Assembly: GCF_001984175.1 (NCBI RefSeq)
Contig: NZ_MTQP01000066.1
Location: 558,001 to 622,000, forward strand
DNA: 64,000 bases
Direction: 5' to 3'
Source of the DNA: Saccharothrix sp. ALI-22-I
GTDB lineage: Bacteria; Actinomycetota; Actinomycetes; Mycobacteriales; Pseudonocardiaceae
Position 1 is the first letter of the stretch; the number at the start of each line of letters is the position of its first letter. The notes under the pieces were generated by a model. That model ran no database searches. It was given only the letters and a program-made list of their open reading frames with translations, and had not been told where the DNA came from. Shown in pieces: positions 33,488-43,102 of this stretch. Both the position numbers and the translations under genes were made by a program.

Positions 33488-35140
33488 ATGTCATACCAGG
33501 CGGATACGATCGTGGGTGTGGATCCCGCCGACGACCTGCTGGCCTGGGCGCCTCCGCCCGGCGAGGGTGCGGCGCCCGCCGTCGCGCTGCCCGGTTACAG
33601 CGACTTCCGGCTCGTCGCGCACGGCGGCGAGGGCACCGTGTACCGGGCCACCCAGGACGGCCTGGGGCGTGACGTCGCGGTGAAGGTGCTGGACGTGACC
33701 GACCAGGACACGATCAGCCGGTTCCACCGCGAGCTGGAGATCACCGTGCGGCTGGGCCGCCAGCACCCGCACATCGTGACGGTGCTGGACACCGGTGTGA
33801 TCGCCGGTCGGCCGTGCATCGTGATGGAGTACTACGACCTGGGGTCGCTGCACGACCGGCTCCAGCAGCGCGGGCCGCTGCCGGTGCACGAGGTGATCGC
33901 GGCCGGGATCGCGGTGGCGGACGCGCTGTCGTTCGCGCACGGTCAGGGCATCCTGCACCGGGACGTGAAGCCGCAGAACATCCTGGTGCTGCCCACGTCG
34001 TACGTGCTGGCGGACTTCGGGATCGCGCGGGGCGCGGACGCGGCGCACACGGCGTCGTTGCAGATGGTCAGCTACCGGCACGCCGCGCCCCAGATGGTGG
34101 ACGGCCAGGCGCCCGCCGCTGCGGACGACGTGTGGTCGTTGGGTTCGACGCTGTACACGCTGCTGGACGGCCAGCCGCCGTTCGCGTCGGCCACGCCCGG
34201 GGCGGACACCATGCTCGCCTACCTGGGGCGGGTGCGTGAGGCGCAGCCTCGGTCGTTGCTGCGGCGGGACGTCCCGGTCGAGCTGATGGCGATCATCCTG
34301 CGGTGCCTGCGCAAGTCGCGGGAGGAGCGGTTCCCGGACGCGGCGTCGGTGCGCGCGGCGCTGGCGTCGGTGCCGACCTGGGCGCCGCAGTCCACAGTGG
34401 ACCCGGACCACACGGCGGCGGTGCGGCAGGAGGTGCCGGAGCACTACCCGGAGGGTCCGACGTCGCTGCCCGACTTCGGTCCCAAGCCGGTGGAGGAGGC
34501 CGTGCCGGAGCCGGTCGTCGCCGCGCCGGAGCCGGTGCGGACGTGGACCGAGGACCTGGCCGACCTGACCGTCCGCCACAACCCCACGCCGCGCCCGCCC
34601 GTGCCGCCGCCCGCGCCGCCGTTGGTGGAGTTGCCGGAGCCGCCGCCGTCACCACGCCGGTCGCGCCGGCCGTGGACGTTGGCCGCGGTGAGCGCGGTGT
34701 TCGTGGGCGTGGTCATCGGGGTGGCGTTGAGCCTGCCGGGCCGGTTGGACCAGGCCGCGGCGCCGTCGTCGGTGTCATCGATACCTTCGTCATCGATACC
34801 TTCGCCGACTGACACAACCACCACGACCGCGGCCGTCGTGCCGGAGGGCGGCGACCCGCAGTTCACGCCGGTGCTCAAGCGCCTGCAAGACGACGGCGAC
34901 CGGATCGAACTGTTCTGGACCGATCCGAGCGAGGGCAACGCCCAGTTCGTCGTAGTGGACGTGACGGGCTCCTCGGCCAAACCGCTGGTGACGGTAGCCG
35001 CCGGTGCCACGTCACACGTGGTGGAGGGCCTGGAACCGACCGCGGGCCAGTACTGCTTCCAGGTCCTGGCGATCGGCTTGGCCGACCCGGCGACCCAACG
35101 CGGCGCCTCCGCCCGCACCTGCGCCGTGCGCAACGGCTAA
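33488..35140 (+). CDS. Membrane Ser/Thr protein kinase with extracellular domain
   Basis: The 550-residue protein has a PknB-type kinase domain (about 35-300): a glycine loop GGEGTVYRA, the lysine in VAVKVL (K66), the catalytic loop HRDVKPQN starting at H157, and DFG. A proline-rich juxtamembrane stretch follows, then one membrane helix (AAVSAVFVGVVIGVALSL), a Ser/Thr linker and a short extracellular beta domain that looks FN3-like. It should phosphorylate proteins in response to an outside cue. The ATG at 33488 follows GGAGG by eight bases. Its stop overlaps by four bases that of the convergent transglutaminase-like gene. Confidence 0.93.
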   Translation: MSYQADTIVGVDPADDLLAWAPPPGEGAAPAVALPGYSDFRLVAHGGEGTVYRATQDGLGRDVAVKVLDVTDQDTISRFHRELEITVRLGRQHPHIVTVLDTGVIAGRPCIVMEYYDLGSLHDRLQQRGPLPVHEVIAAGIAVADALSFAHGQGILHRDVKPQNILVLPTSYVLADFGIARGADAAHTASLQMVSYRHAAPQMVDGQAPAAADDVWSLGSTLYTLLDGQPPFASATPGADTMLAYLGRVREAQPRSLLRRDVPVELMAIILRCLRKSREERFPDAASVRAALASVPTWAPQSTVDPDHTAAVRQEVPEHYPEGPTSLPDFGPKPVEEAVPEPVVAAPEPVRTWTEDLADLTVRHNPTPRPPVPPPAPPLVELPEPPPSPRRSRRPWTLAAVSAVFVGVVIGVALSLPGRLDQAAAPSSVSSIPSSSIPSPTDTTTTTAAVVPEGGDPQFTPVLKRLQDDGDRIELFWTDPSEGNAQFVVVDVTGSSAKPLVTVAAGATSHVVEGLEPTAGQYCFQVLAIGLADPATQRGASARTCAVRNG

Positions 35141-37479
35141 CGCCGCCACAAAGGCCGCGGGTCGACCGCCCAGAACACCCTGCGATACCAGGGAACCCCG
35201 CGCCGCAGCCCACGGCGCACCTGACGTGCCAACCGCCACGCCTGCTTCCCCGAATCCCCGGCCCCACCCGCCGCGCCAACCCCTCGACCAGCGCCCAGAG
35301 CAACGCCGGCACCCGCCGGCGGTTCAAACGCCGAGCCGCCAGGAGCCGGCCAACCACCACCCGCACCACCCGCACCACCCGCCGCCGCACCACCCGCCGG
35401 CCGAAATCCCGAACCACCACCGGGCGCCCCGACCAAAGCCATCGGTTGCCTGGGCGCGGCCACCGGTTGTCTGGGCGCGAAGGCCGCGTGGTCAGCCAAC
35501 CGGGCCAGCTCCGCCGCCGGGGCCGACTCCAGGTCCGCCGCGATGTCCGGTGCGGTCCGGTCGCGTGGCGGGGTCCGGCCGGCCAACAACAAGCCGTCCA
35601 GCACGTAGGCCCACGCGCCGGTCGCACCCGCCGTCCGCAGACGTCTCCGCCGCACCAGCCGCGTCAAGCCGAGCACCAGCAGGATCACCACCGGCACCGC
35701 GCCGAGCACCGCGTACCCGATCCACCGCTGCGATTCCGCCGGAGCCTGCGCCGTCACCTGGCTCGACGGCGTCACCAACGGTGGCGGGGCGGACAGCGGG
35801 GTGCTGGTGGGGCTGGCCGTGATCGACGCCAACCGGTCCAGCACCTCACGCTTCTGCGCGGCACTCGAACCGCCCGACGACACGCCCGCCACCGGGTCGA
35901 ACGGCACCCAACCCCACCCGGCGAAGTACACCTCGGGCCAGGCGGTCGCGTCGCTGCCCCGCACCACCCGTTCCTCACCCGCCGCGGGCTGGAAGCCCAC
36001 GACCACCCGGGTCGGCAACCCCACCGCACGCCCCAGCACCGCGAACGCCGACGCGAACTGCTCCGCCGTCCCCGCGTTGGCCCCCGGCTCACCCGGACTG
36101 CCGAACAGGAACCGCTCCAACCGCGCGTAAGACGACCCGACCGGCGCCTGCGCGTCCGGCGTCCGCCCCTGCTTCACCACCTGCTCGATCGCCACCGCCC
36201 GCTCGTACGGCGTCCGGGCGCTCTGCACGATCTGCCGCGCGTACTCGGCCAGCGAGAACGGCAACCCCGGCAACGCCAGGTACCGACGCGTCTGCTCCCC
36301 GGTCGGCACGGTGGCGTCGAGCAGGTCCGTGTCGTCGGGCACGTCGAGCACGCCGCGCACCCGGTACTTCAGGCCCGGCGCCAACTCGTCCAGCAGCACC
36401 AACGACCCCGAATCCGGGTCGACCACGGCACCGTCCAGCGTGACCGCCGTAGGCCGCCCGACCGTGGGCAACCAACTACCGCGCAGCTCACCGATCGTGA
36501 TCTCCACCTCGGCCTCGTCCACCCGCGTGCCGGCCGGGAGATCCGGAGCCGCCACCGCACCGATCGGCCCGTACAACGACGCCGCCTGCCACGCCGCCCC
36601 CGAGTAGTCCGACAAGGCCACCAACCGCACCGCCCGCTCCGGCCCGCGCACCCGGAACAGCTCCGTGTCGCCCAGATTCGCCCAAGACGCCAACTGCGGC
36701 AACGGACTGGCCAACCCGAGATCGCTGACCGGCGGCTCCACCAACTCCCGAGGCTCGAACGCGTCACCCGACGGCAGCACAGCGGCCAGCAACCCCACCA
36801 CCGCCACCGGCACCGCGGGCAACCCGAGCAGCACCCGCCCACCCGCCTCCAGCCGGTCCACCACCAACCAGCCCACCGCGACCAGCCCGACCAACGCCAC
36901 CGCGATCACCCCGTACCGGTCCGCCCGACCAGCCGTCAGCAACGCCGTGCACGTGTAGAGAGTCGCCACCCCCGCGACCGGCGCGAGCAACGACCGCCGG
37001 CCGCGCGCCACCGCGAGCACGACGACCAACGACACCCCGAACACCAGCAACGCACCGGGAACCAACAGCTCAGGCGTAGCCGGCGCAGGCCGTGCCGCGG
37101 TCAACAGCCGAGGCACCAGGTCCAGCAGCACGGCAACCGGGTCGGTGGAATCGATCGCCGAGTCCCGCGCGACCCAATACCCGCCGACCAACGCCAGCAC
37201 CACCAACGCGAACGCCACCAGCCCGGCAGGCATCCGCCGCCACCGCAACAACGGCAGGCACAGGAACGCCACCACCGCCGCCCCCGCGAACACCAGCGAC
37301 GGCACATACCCCTGCCACCCAGCGCCCAAGTGCAACGCCGCCACCACAAGCAGCAACGCCGCCCAACCCACCCGAGTACTCACACCAGCCACCGGAGTAC
37401 CAGCCACCGGAGTACCAGCCACCGGAGCACCAGCCACCGGAGCGCTCACACCGACACCGCCAAGCCCCCGCGCGCTCAC
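35137..37479 (-). CDS. TgpA-like membrane protein with inactive transglutaminase domain
   Basis: The protein has several N-terminal membrane helices (DUF3488/TgpA type), a transglutaminase-fold domain, another helix near the C terminus and a Gly/Ala-rich tail. The fold is clear from EQFASAFAVLGRAVGLPTRVV and AWPEVYFAGWGWVPFDP. The catalytic cysteine position reads GTAEQF (36055-36072), so Cys is replaced, and the histidine before AWPEVY is replaced by Thr. Only the Asp remains, so it is a pseudoenzyme, as I recall for many actinobacterial members. It ends the MoxR-DUF58 operon. The start is uncertain: GTG at 37479, 37449 or 37383, the last just after four in-frame 15-base repeats. Confidence 0.8.
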   Translation of the reverse strand: MSARGLGGVGVSAPVAGAPVAGTPVAGTPVAGVSTRVGWAALLLVVAALHLGAGWQGYVPSLVFAGAAVVAFLCLPLLRWRRMPAGLVAFALVVLALVGGYWVARDSAIDSTDPVAVLLDLVPRLLTAARPAPATPELLVPGALLVFGVSLVVVLAVARGRRSLLAPVAGVATLYTCTALLTAGRADRYGVIAVALVGLVAVGWLVVDRLEAGGRVLLGLPAVPVAVVGLLAAVLPSGDAFEPRELVEPPVSDLGLASPLPQLASWANLGDTELFRVRGPERAVRLVALSDYSGAAWQAASLYGPIGAVAAPDLPAGTRVDEAEVEITIGELRGSWLPTVGRPTAVTLDGAVVDPDSGSLVLLDELAPGLKYRVRGVLDVPDDTDLLDATVPTGEQTRRYLALPGLPFSLAEYARQIVQSARTPYERAVAIEQVVKQGRTPDAQAPVGSSYARLERFLFGSPGEPGANAGTAEQFASAFAVLGRAVGLPTRVVVGFQPAAGEERVVRGSDATAWPEVYFAGWGWVPFDPVAGVSSGGSSAAQKREVLDRLASITASPTSTPLSAPPPLVTPSSQVTAQAPAESQRWIGYAVLGAVPVVILLVLGLTRLVRRRRLRTAGATGAWAYVLDGLLLAGRTPPRDRTAPDIAADLESAPAAELARLADHAAFAPRQPVAAPRQPMALVGAPGGGSGFRPAGGAAAGGAGGAGGGWPAPGGSAFEPPAGAGVALGAGRGVGAAGGAGDSGKQAWRLARQVRRGLRRGVPWYRRVFWAVDPRPLWRR
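37386..37445. repeat. Four tandem 15-bp repeats
   Basis: The unit CAGCCACCGGAGTAC is repeated four times with small changes. On the minus strand it encodes PVAGT-like pentapeptides at the N terminus of the TgpA-like protein, if that protein starts upstream of it. Confidence 0.75.
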
Positions 37480-37863
37480 GCCCCCACCGCCCGAGCACGC
37501 CACGGGCCCCGAGCACCCCACAGGTGGCCCCGAGCGCCCCACAGGCTGGGTGCTGCGGCGTGCGGATCGCGACAGTCGCGGATCTCGACACCCGCCCGGA
37601 CACACCGAGGGCCGGGGCGCCGCGCCTCCATACTTCCGGCAACAAAATCGGCACTTCCATTCATCCCCGAGACCGGTAACGCGATCGAGTGATCTCCGGG
37701 TGGTAGGGCGGAGGCTGCCGTGTCGCACGCACCCGGCAGTCCTTCAACGCGCCCCGATGCCGGCGCCCTCCCCAACCGCACGCTCACCACACCACCGCCA
37801 CGTCCCACGTACCCGGCAGATCCCGACCCCAGCGCCCAACCGCCGCCGACCCCAGCCGCGCCC
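37480..37863. other. Region between DUF58 and TgpA-like genes
   Basis: These 384 bases separate the two operon genes. The TgpA-like frame stays open through to 37728, but the translation is Cys/Arg-rich and unlike the family, and base composition is more AT-rich around 37630-37690. I see no separate gene; it is probably an untranslated spacer or a poorly conserved N-terminal extension. Confidence 0.35.
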
Positions 37864-39012
37864 TCACCGCGACACCGCCGTGTTCCACGCGTCCAGCAGC
37901 CCCTCGGCCTTCGCTTGACGCAGCAACAGCACCGAACCCACCGCCGAGATCGGGTGCGTCGGCGCGGGATCGACGGCGAGCACTACGCCCACCGACGCCC
38001 GCCCGGCCTCCAGCATCAGTGCGGCCAGGTCGGCCTCCGCCCCGCACACCACGGCCACCACGTCGAGATCGCGGATCGGCAGCGGGCGGGGGGTGGAGGT
38101 GTCGGCGGCGGCCTTCAGGTCCGCCAGTGCGGCCAACACCACCGATGCGTCGGCGTCCACCGCGCCCGCCGGGAGCTCCACGTCCACCGCGCCGGACGAC
38201 GACACCAGCCGCACCGGGTGGCCCTCGGCGATCGCGACCGTCACCAAAGACGCCGCCACCTCCACCGCGTCCTCGAAATCCTTGGTCTCCGCGTAACCAT
38301 CGGCGTGGTCGTCCAACACCACCGCCAAGTGCGGACGCGCCGGATCGGCGTCCTCGCGGATCATCAACGTGCCGGTGCGCGCGGACGTGGCCCAGTGCAG
38401 TCGGCGCAGGTCATCACCGGGCACGTACTCGCGCAGCCCCACCAGGTCCGTGCCGCCGCGCTCCACCCGCTCGTCCGCACCCACATGCCCACGCCGCACC
38501 CCACCGGGCAGACCGCGCACCGGCAGCACACGCGGCACGACGCGGACCTCCACCACGTCACCGACGACAGTCCGGGCGTGGGCGAGACCGGCCATACCGC
38601 GACGGCTCAACGTCAGCGGACCGATCCGCAGCAGACCACGCGTGTGCGTCGGAATCGCGTACTCGACCTTGACCTTCTGCCCCGGCCCGAGCGGCGGGAT
38701 GTCCACCGGCACGGCGTTCCCGGCCACCTCGTCGGTCGCGTCGAACAGCACCGGGAACCGCTTGCTGGTCCCCGTCAACTCGACCACGCCGGTGCACGCG
38801 CCCAACCGCTGCACGGTCCGCGGCCGCACGGTGCGCGACGGCGCGACCTGCGCCCGCGACAGCACCGACAACACACCGGCACCCACGAGCACCAACAAAG
38901 CGATACCCAACGCCGCCACACCCGGATAACGCCACCACAACCCGAACGCCACCAACGGCATGCCGAGCAGCACCGCGCCGATCCCCCGCGCGGTCAGCCG
39001 CACCCTGGTCAT
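37864..39012 (-). CDS. DUF58 protein
   Basis: The 382-residue protein starts with two membrane helices and contains the DUF58 core: GLREYVPGDDLRRLHWATSARTG, followed by a von Willebrand-like second half with VVLDDHADG. DUF58 proteins work with MoxR ATPases and transglutaminase-like proteins, probably in assembly of cell-envelope complexes, but the mechanism is unknown. Its ATG at 39012 overlaps the MoxR stop (ATGA), confirming co-translation. Confidence 0.9.
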   Translation of the reverse strand: MTRVRLTARGIGAVLLGMPLVAFGLWWRYPGVAALGIALLVLVGAGVLSVLSRAQVAPSRTVRPRTVQRLGACTGVVELTGTSKRFPVLFDATDEVAGNAVPVDIPPLGPGQKVKVEYAIPTHTRGLLRIGPLTLSRRGMAGLAHARTVVGDVVEVRVVPRVLPVRGLPGGVRRGHVGADERVERGGTDLVGLREYVPGDDLRRLHWATSARTGTLMIREDADPARPHLAVVLDDHADGYAETKDFEDAVEVAASLVTVAIAEGHPVRLVSSSGAVDVELPAGAVDADASVVLAALADLKAAADTSTPRPLPIRDLDVVAVVCGAEADLAALMLEAGRASVGVVLAVDPAPTHPISAVGSVLLLRQAKAEGLLDAWNTAVSR

Positions 39013-39995
39013 CGCGAAGCCGGTTTCGGCACCGCCACGCCCGCCAGGACGTCGGCCAGCACCTCCTCGGTCGTGGTGCCCGCCAACTGCGCCTCGCGCG
39101 TCAACACCAACCGGTGCGCCAACACCGGCAGGGCCAACGCCTGCACGTCACCCGGTACCACGAAGTGCCTGCCCTGCGAGGCCGCGTACACCTGCACGCA
39201 CCGCACCAACGCCCGCAGCCCACGCGTGCTCGCACCCAACCGCAACCGGCCGTCCCCGCGCGACGCGACACCGATATCGCTGATGTACCGCAACAACGGG
39301 TCCGCCACGTGCAACGTCGCCAACCGACGCCCCTGCTCGGCCACCACGTGCGGGTTGCTCACCGTCGGCACCGCGCCGACCTGACCCGCGCCGCTGCCGG
39401 GCCGCAACACGTCGATCTCGTGCTCCACCGCCGGGTACCCGATGGACGTCCGCAGCATGAACCGGTCCAACTGCGCCTCGGGCAACCGGTACGTGCCGTC
39501 CAGGTCGATCGGGTTCTGCGTGGCGACCACCAGGAACGGCGAGGGCACCGAGTGCGCGACGCCGTCGACCGTGACCGTCCGCTCCTCCATCACCTCCAGC
39601 AGCGCCGACTGGGTCTTGGCGGCGGCCCGGTTGATCTCGTCGGCCAGCACGATGTTCGCGAACACCGGCCCCGGCCGGAACCGCACCTGGCCGGTCTGCG
39701 GGTCGTACACCGACGTGCCGGTGACGTCCGACGGCAGCAGGTCGGGCGTGAACTGCACGCGCCGCGACACCCCGCCCAACGCACCCGCCACGGCACGCGC
39801 CAACGTCGTCTTACCCGTGCCGGGCACGTCCTCCAGCAGCACGTGCCCGCCCGCGAACAGCGAAACCAGCACGAGGTCCACCACGTCCCGCTTGCCCCGG
39901 ATCGCGGACTCGACCGCGTCACCGAGCCGCGCGTGCAGAGCGCGGAACGCCGCGATCTCGTCCTCACCGATCGCCGGAACCGCCGTAGTCGTCAC
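39009..39995 (-). CDS. MoxR-family AAA+ ATPase
   Basis: The 328-residue ATPase has the Walker A motif in EDVPGTGKTTLARA, Walker B in VLADEINRA, and the MoxR pattern VATQNPIDLDGTYRLPEAQLDRFM. It acts as a chaperone-like remodeller for vWA/DUF58 proteins. I chose the GTG at 39995, with GAGGGG seven bases upstream; a GTG at 40022 is the alternative. It is the first of three same-strand genes (MoxR-DUF58-TgpA-like) and lies 170 bases after the propeller gene. Confidence 0.92.
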   Translation of the reverse strand: MTTTAVPAIGEDEIAAFRALHARLGDAVESAIRGKRDVVDLVLVSLFAGGHVLLEDVPGTGKTTLARAVAGALGGVSRRVQFTPDLLPSDVTGTSVYDPQTGQVRFRPGPVFANIVLADEINRAAAKTQSALLEVMEERTVTVDGVAHSVPSPFLVVATQNPIDLDGTYRLPEAQLDRFMLRTSIGYPAVEHEIDVLRPGSGAGQVGAVPTVSNPHVVAEQGRRLATLHVADPLLRYISDIGVASRGDGRLRLGASTRGLRALVRCVQVYAASQGRHFVVPGDVQALALPVLAHRLVLTREAQLAGTTTEEVLADVLAGVAVPKPASR

Positions 39996-40165
39996 TTCTC
40001 GCCCCTCGTTGCCGCTCGCCACTCACCCACACCGCCGCGACCTCGCCGGACGAAACACCCGCGCCGCGCCCGTAGGGGTGTTCGACACGGAAGCGCCCGC
40101 GGTTCGCCAATGTTCGCCAGAACGACCGGAAGCCGGCCGGTGGGGTCACCGGCCGGCCACCGTCA

Positions 40166-42340
40166 CTACGACTCGTCGCGCCGGATGCGCCGGTTCCGCA
40201 GGGTCAACAGCCACGCCGTCGCCAACAGCCCGATCCCGCCGCTGACGAGGTTGCTCTCCCCTTCCGCCGGGACGCTGTGCGGCCGGCAGACCATGCCGCC
40301 ACCGCAGGGCTGCTGCGGCTCCAGCACGGGCGCGCTCTTCGCCGCCGAATCCACCGAACCCGAGCCGGACGCGGCATGAGCGCGCACGACGATCGAGTTC
40401 GAGCCCTCCTCGACCGGCACCGTCACCACCCCGCCCGAACACGCGATCGCGACCGCGTACTCATAGGTCCTGTTGACGACCTCGCACCGACCACCGTGGC
40501 TCGCCCAGTCGGCGGGCGGCGCCGTGGTCACCTTCTTCTCGTACCGGTTCGACCCCGCGCCGACGGTGCTGATCACGCCGGCTCCCGCGGTAGGCAGGGA
40601 CGGCGGCGGAGGTGTCGTGGTCGTCGTGGGCGGAGGCGCCTGGGTAGTCGTGGTCGTCGGAGGAGGTGCTTGAGTGGTGGTCGTCGTCGGGGGCGGCGCC
40701 TGGGTGGTGGTGGTCGGCTGCACGGCAGGCGGACGAATCGTCCACGACGTCGAGCCGGCCTCACCCGCACCGAACCGGTTGTACGCCGCCACGGTCACGT
40801 CGAGCTTGCCGTTGGTGCAGAACGACGTCCCCGCGCACGGCAACGTCAACTCCGCCGACGTGCCCGCCACCCGCGTCTCCCGATTGCCACCGGAGAACGC
40901 GCCGGTCGCCGTCACCGAATACCCGGAGATCGGCTCACCGCCGTCCGGCACCGCGCTCCAGCCCACCGTCACGATCACCGACGTGCCGTTGTTGCTGCGC
41001 TGCGACACCGTCACACCGGCCGGACGACCGGGCGCCGCACCCGGCACACCGGAACTCGGCGCCGTCGTCACCGGCACGGTCGTCGTCGGCACGTTGCCAC
41101 CGTTGGGCGGGTTCGGGCCACCACGCGGGTTTTCCCGCGTCGGCGGTTCCGGACGCGGCGGCGGCGGGCTCGGCGGGCTCGGCATCGGCGACCGCTCCGG
41201 GTCCATGACCGGCAAATCCGGGCTGCGGACCACCACGTTCCGGGTCCGCCCGTCGGAGTCCACGATCACGCCCTCGTTCGCGCCAGGCGTGTTGATGAAC
41301 AGCTTGCCGTCGTCGAACACCAGCGCCGGATCACCGGAACCACTCGTGCGCACGTCGTCCGCGCCACGCCGACCCGACCGGTCCAGCACGACGACCTTGC
41401 CCGAACCCCGGCACGGCACGTAGACGCGGTCGCGGAACACCGCCGGACGTCCCGGCGTGGGGCAGCTGAACTGCCCCATGTCCACCTGGACCACCTCGTC
41501 ATTGCTCAACAACACGACCGCGGACGCGTCCGGCACCGACGCGGGCACCAGGCCCGTCGGGCTCGTCTGCGCGGCCAACACCTCGCCGGTGAACGACATG
41601 GTGCTCGCGGTGAGGTCGCGGCCGGTGCCGTCACGCACCACCACGCCGCCCTCCAACCCGAGCAACGTCACGCCGCGCTCGTGCGGCACCAACGCCGTGC
41701 GCGGACCGGCGCCCGCCACCGGCTTGTTGGACCGCTCCAAGAACTTCTGGTCTTCCTCGGACCACTCCAGCGCGTGCAGGTTGCCGCCGTGGTCCACCGC
41801 CCAGATCACGCCGTCGTCGTCGGCCACCACATCGGCCAGCGGCTGACCCGCCAGCCACGGCGTGCCGATATCGGCCAACGTCACCGGGTCGGCGTTGTGC
41901 ACCGACCCCGTCGCGCGGTCGACCACGAACACCTGGTCCCACGCGATGAGCACCTTCGCCGACGGACCGGCAGGCGCCTGCCTGCGACCGGACGACAGCA
42001 AGGTGGCCAAGTCGATCACGGTGATCTGCCCGGTGCGGCGGTCGAGCACGATCAGCTTGTCGTCGGACTGCGCGATCTCCAGCTGCGCGTCCGCACCGCT
42101 GACCTGCAACCGCGTCTGCGGCTTGCCGGAGCTGGGGTTGACCTGCACGACCTCGCCGCGCTGGTCGTCGTTGAGCCACGTGAGGCCGTCGGACACGTCC
42201 ACGGCGGTGCGCGAGATGCCGTCGCCCAGTGCGGCGCCGACCAACAGCAACAGCCCTAACGCGGCCGCGCTGACACTCGCCGACTCACGTCGGCCCGCGC
42301 CCATGACCCGGCGCGCGATCCTCCCCAACTTCGCTCCCAC
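40166..42340 (-). CDS. Membrane-anchored beta-propeller protein with FN3 domain
   Basis: The 724-residue protein has an N-terminal membrane helix (VSAAALGLLLLVGAALG). An extracellular seven-bladed-propeller-like region follows (about 40-370; repeats with LIVLDRRTGQITVID, VWAVDHGG and VVVLDRSG), then a proline-rich linker, a fibronectin type III domain and a Thr/Pro/Gln repeat linker. The protein ends with a hydrophobic helix and a basic tail (LRNRRIRRDES). It is probably an envelope protein working with the downstream MoxR genes. The GTG at 42340 is seven bases after TAGCAT (42353-42348), indicating a leaderless start; ATG at 42370 or 42304 are options. Confidence 0.82.
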   Translation of the reverse strand: MGAKLGRIARRVMGAGRRESASVSAAALGLLLLVGAALGDGISRTAVDVSDGLTWLNDDQRGEVVQVNPSSGKPQTRLQVSGADAQLEIAQSDDKLIVLDRRTGQITVIDLATLLSSGRRQAPAGPSAKVLIAWDQVFVVDRATGSVHNADPVTLADIGTPWLAGQPLADVVADDDGVIWAVDHGGNLHALEWSEEDQKFLERSNKPVAGAGPRTALVPHERGVTLLGLEGGVVVRDGTGRDLTASTMSFTGEVLAAQTSPTGLVPASVPDASAVVLLSNDEVVQVDMGQFSCPTPGRPAVFRDRVYVPCRGSGKVVVLDRSGRRGADDVRTSGSGDPALVFDDGKLFINTPGANEGVIVDSDGRTRNVVVRSPDLPVMDPERSPMPSPPSPPPPRPEPPTRENPRGGPNPPNGGNVPTTTVPVTTAPSSGVPGAAPGRPAGVTVSQRSNNGTSVIVTVGWSAVPDGGEPISGYSVTATGAFSGGNRETRVAGTSAELTLPCAGTSFCTNGKLDVTVAAYNRFGAGEAGSTSWTIRPPAVQPTTTTQAPPPTTTTTQAPPPTTTTTQAPPPTTTTTPPPPSLPTAGAGVISTVGAGSNRYEKKVTTAPPADWASHGGRCEVVNRTYEYAVAIACSGGVVTVPVEEGSNSIVVRAHAASGSGSVDSAAKSAPVLEPQQPCGGGMVCRPHSVPAEGESNLVSGGIGLLATAWLLTLRNRRIRRDES

Positions 42341-42517
42341 AGGGCGGATGCTAACCGTCCGGTATGACATTCTTGAGACGGCGCGCAACCCTGCTCCGCT
42401 CGGCCCACAGCCACTGCGCCGGATGCGTCCACATCGGACCGCCGTTCCCCCGCACGTGGGATGTTCCGACATCCGGCGACCGGGAAACCGCCGCCGCGAA
42501 CCTCCGGGGAGCCGGGC

Positions 42518-43009
42518 CTAGAAGTCGGCGAACTCCTCGCGCACCTTCGCGCACTCCGACGTCAGCCCCGCGTCAACCGCACGGCTGATCTCGACCAACG
42601 ATCTCAGCTGCTCGGGGGTCAGCACGTCGAACAGGTGCTCGCGCACCGCCGTCACGTGACCCGCCGCCGCCTGCTCCAGGACGGCGAACCCGACGTCGGT
42701 CAGCGTCGCGAACGAGCCGCGCCGGTCCGACCGGCACGCCCGCCGCTCGACCCAGCCCTCCTTCTCCAGCCGGGCCACCGCGTGGGAGAGCCGGGACCGG
42801 GACGACTGGCACACCGCCGCCAACTCGCTCATCCGCAGCGCCCGCCCGGGCGCCTCGGACAGCGCCACCAGAATCTCGTAGTACGCCATCGGCATGCCGG
42901 AGTCGCGCTGCAACTGCCGGTCCAGGTGTTCGGTGAACTTCGTCACGGCGGTGATGAAGGCACGCCACACCTGCTGCTCGTCGGCGCTCAGCCACCGCAC
43001 GTCGCTCAT
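42518..43009 (-). CDS. MarR-family transcriptional regulator
   Basis: The 163-residue protein has the MarR winged helix: MPMAYYEILVALSEAP, RMSELAAVCQSSRSRLSHAVARLEKEGWVERR, and the wing with DRRGSFATLTDVG. No cysteine of the OhrR type is at the N terminus. It is divergent from the YceI gene, and two palindromes in the spacer are its likely operators. I chose the ATG at 43009, five bases after GGGAG; ATG at 43021 is in frame. Confidence 0.92.
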   Translation of the reverse strand: MSDVRWLSADEQQVWRAFITAVTKFTEHLDRQLQRDSGMPMAYYEILVALSEAPGRALRMSELAAVCQSSRSRLSHAVARLEKEGWVERRACRSDRRGSFATLTDVGFAVLEQAAAGHVTAVREHLFDVLTPEQLRSLVEISRAVDAGLTSECAKVREEFADF

Positions 43010-43027
43010 GTCTCCCATCATACGGGC

Positions 43028-43080
43028 ATTGTTGAACCCTCAACCAGGATGCGCTATGTTCGGTTGAGAGTTCAACCAGA
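43028..43080. promoter_or_regulatory. yceI promoter with two MarR-type operators
   Basis: TTGAAC (43032-43037) and TATGTT (43055-43060), 17 bases apart, form a promoter for the YceI gene. The palindrome GTTGAACCCTCAAC (43031-43044) covers the -35 box. The palindrome GGTTGAGAGTTCAACC (43062-43077) lies just after the -10 box. Both share TTGA-N4-TCAA, so repression by the divergent MarR protein is likely. AACAAT (43033-43028) may be the -10 box for marR. Confidence 0.7.
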
Positions 43081-43102
43081 AGCTACCCAGAAGGACCACT
43101 AC

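Noticed and set aside
33295..33672. Frame ahead of the Ser/Thr kinase gene
   Set aside because: No protein-like pattern or ribosome site, and it runs into the kinase coding region in a wrong frame.
37386..37445. Short repeat array as possible CRISPR
   Set aside because: Units are 15 bases with no spacers between them; it is a simple coding tandem repeat.
40600..40720. Repetitive stretch considered as a regulatory repeat
   Set aside because: It encodes the Thr/Pro/Gln linker of the propeller protein in frame, which explains the periodicity.
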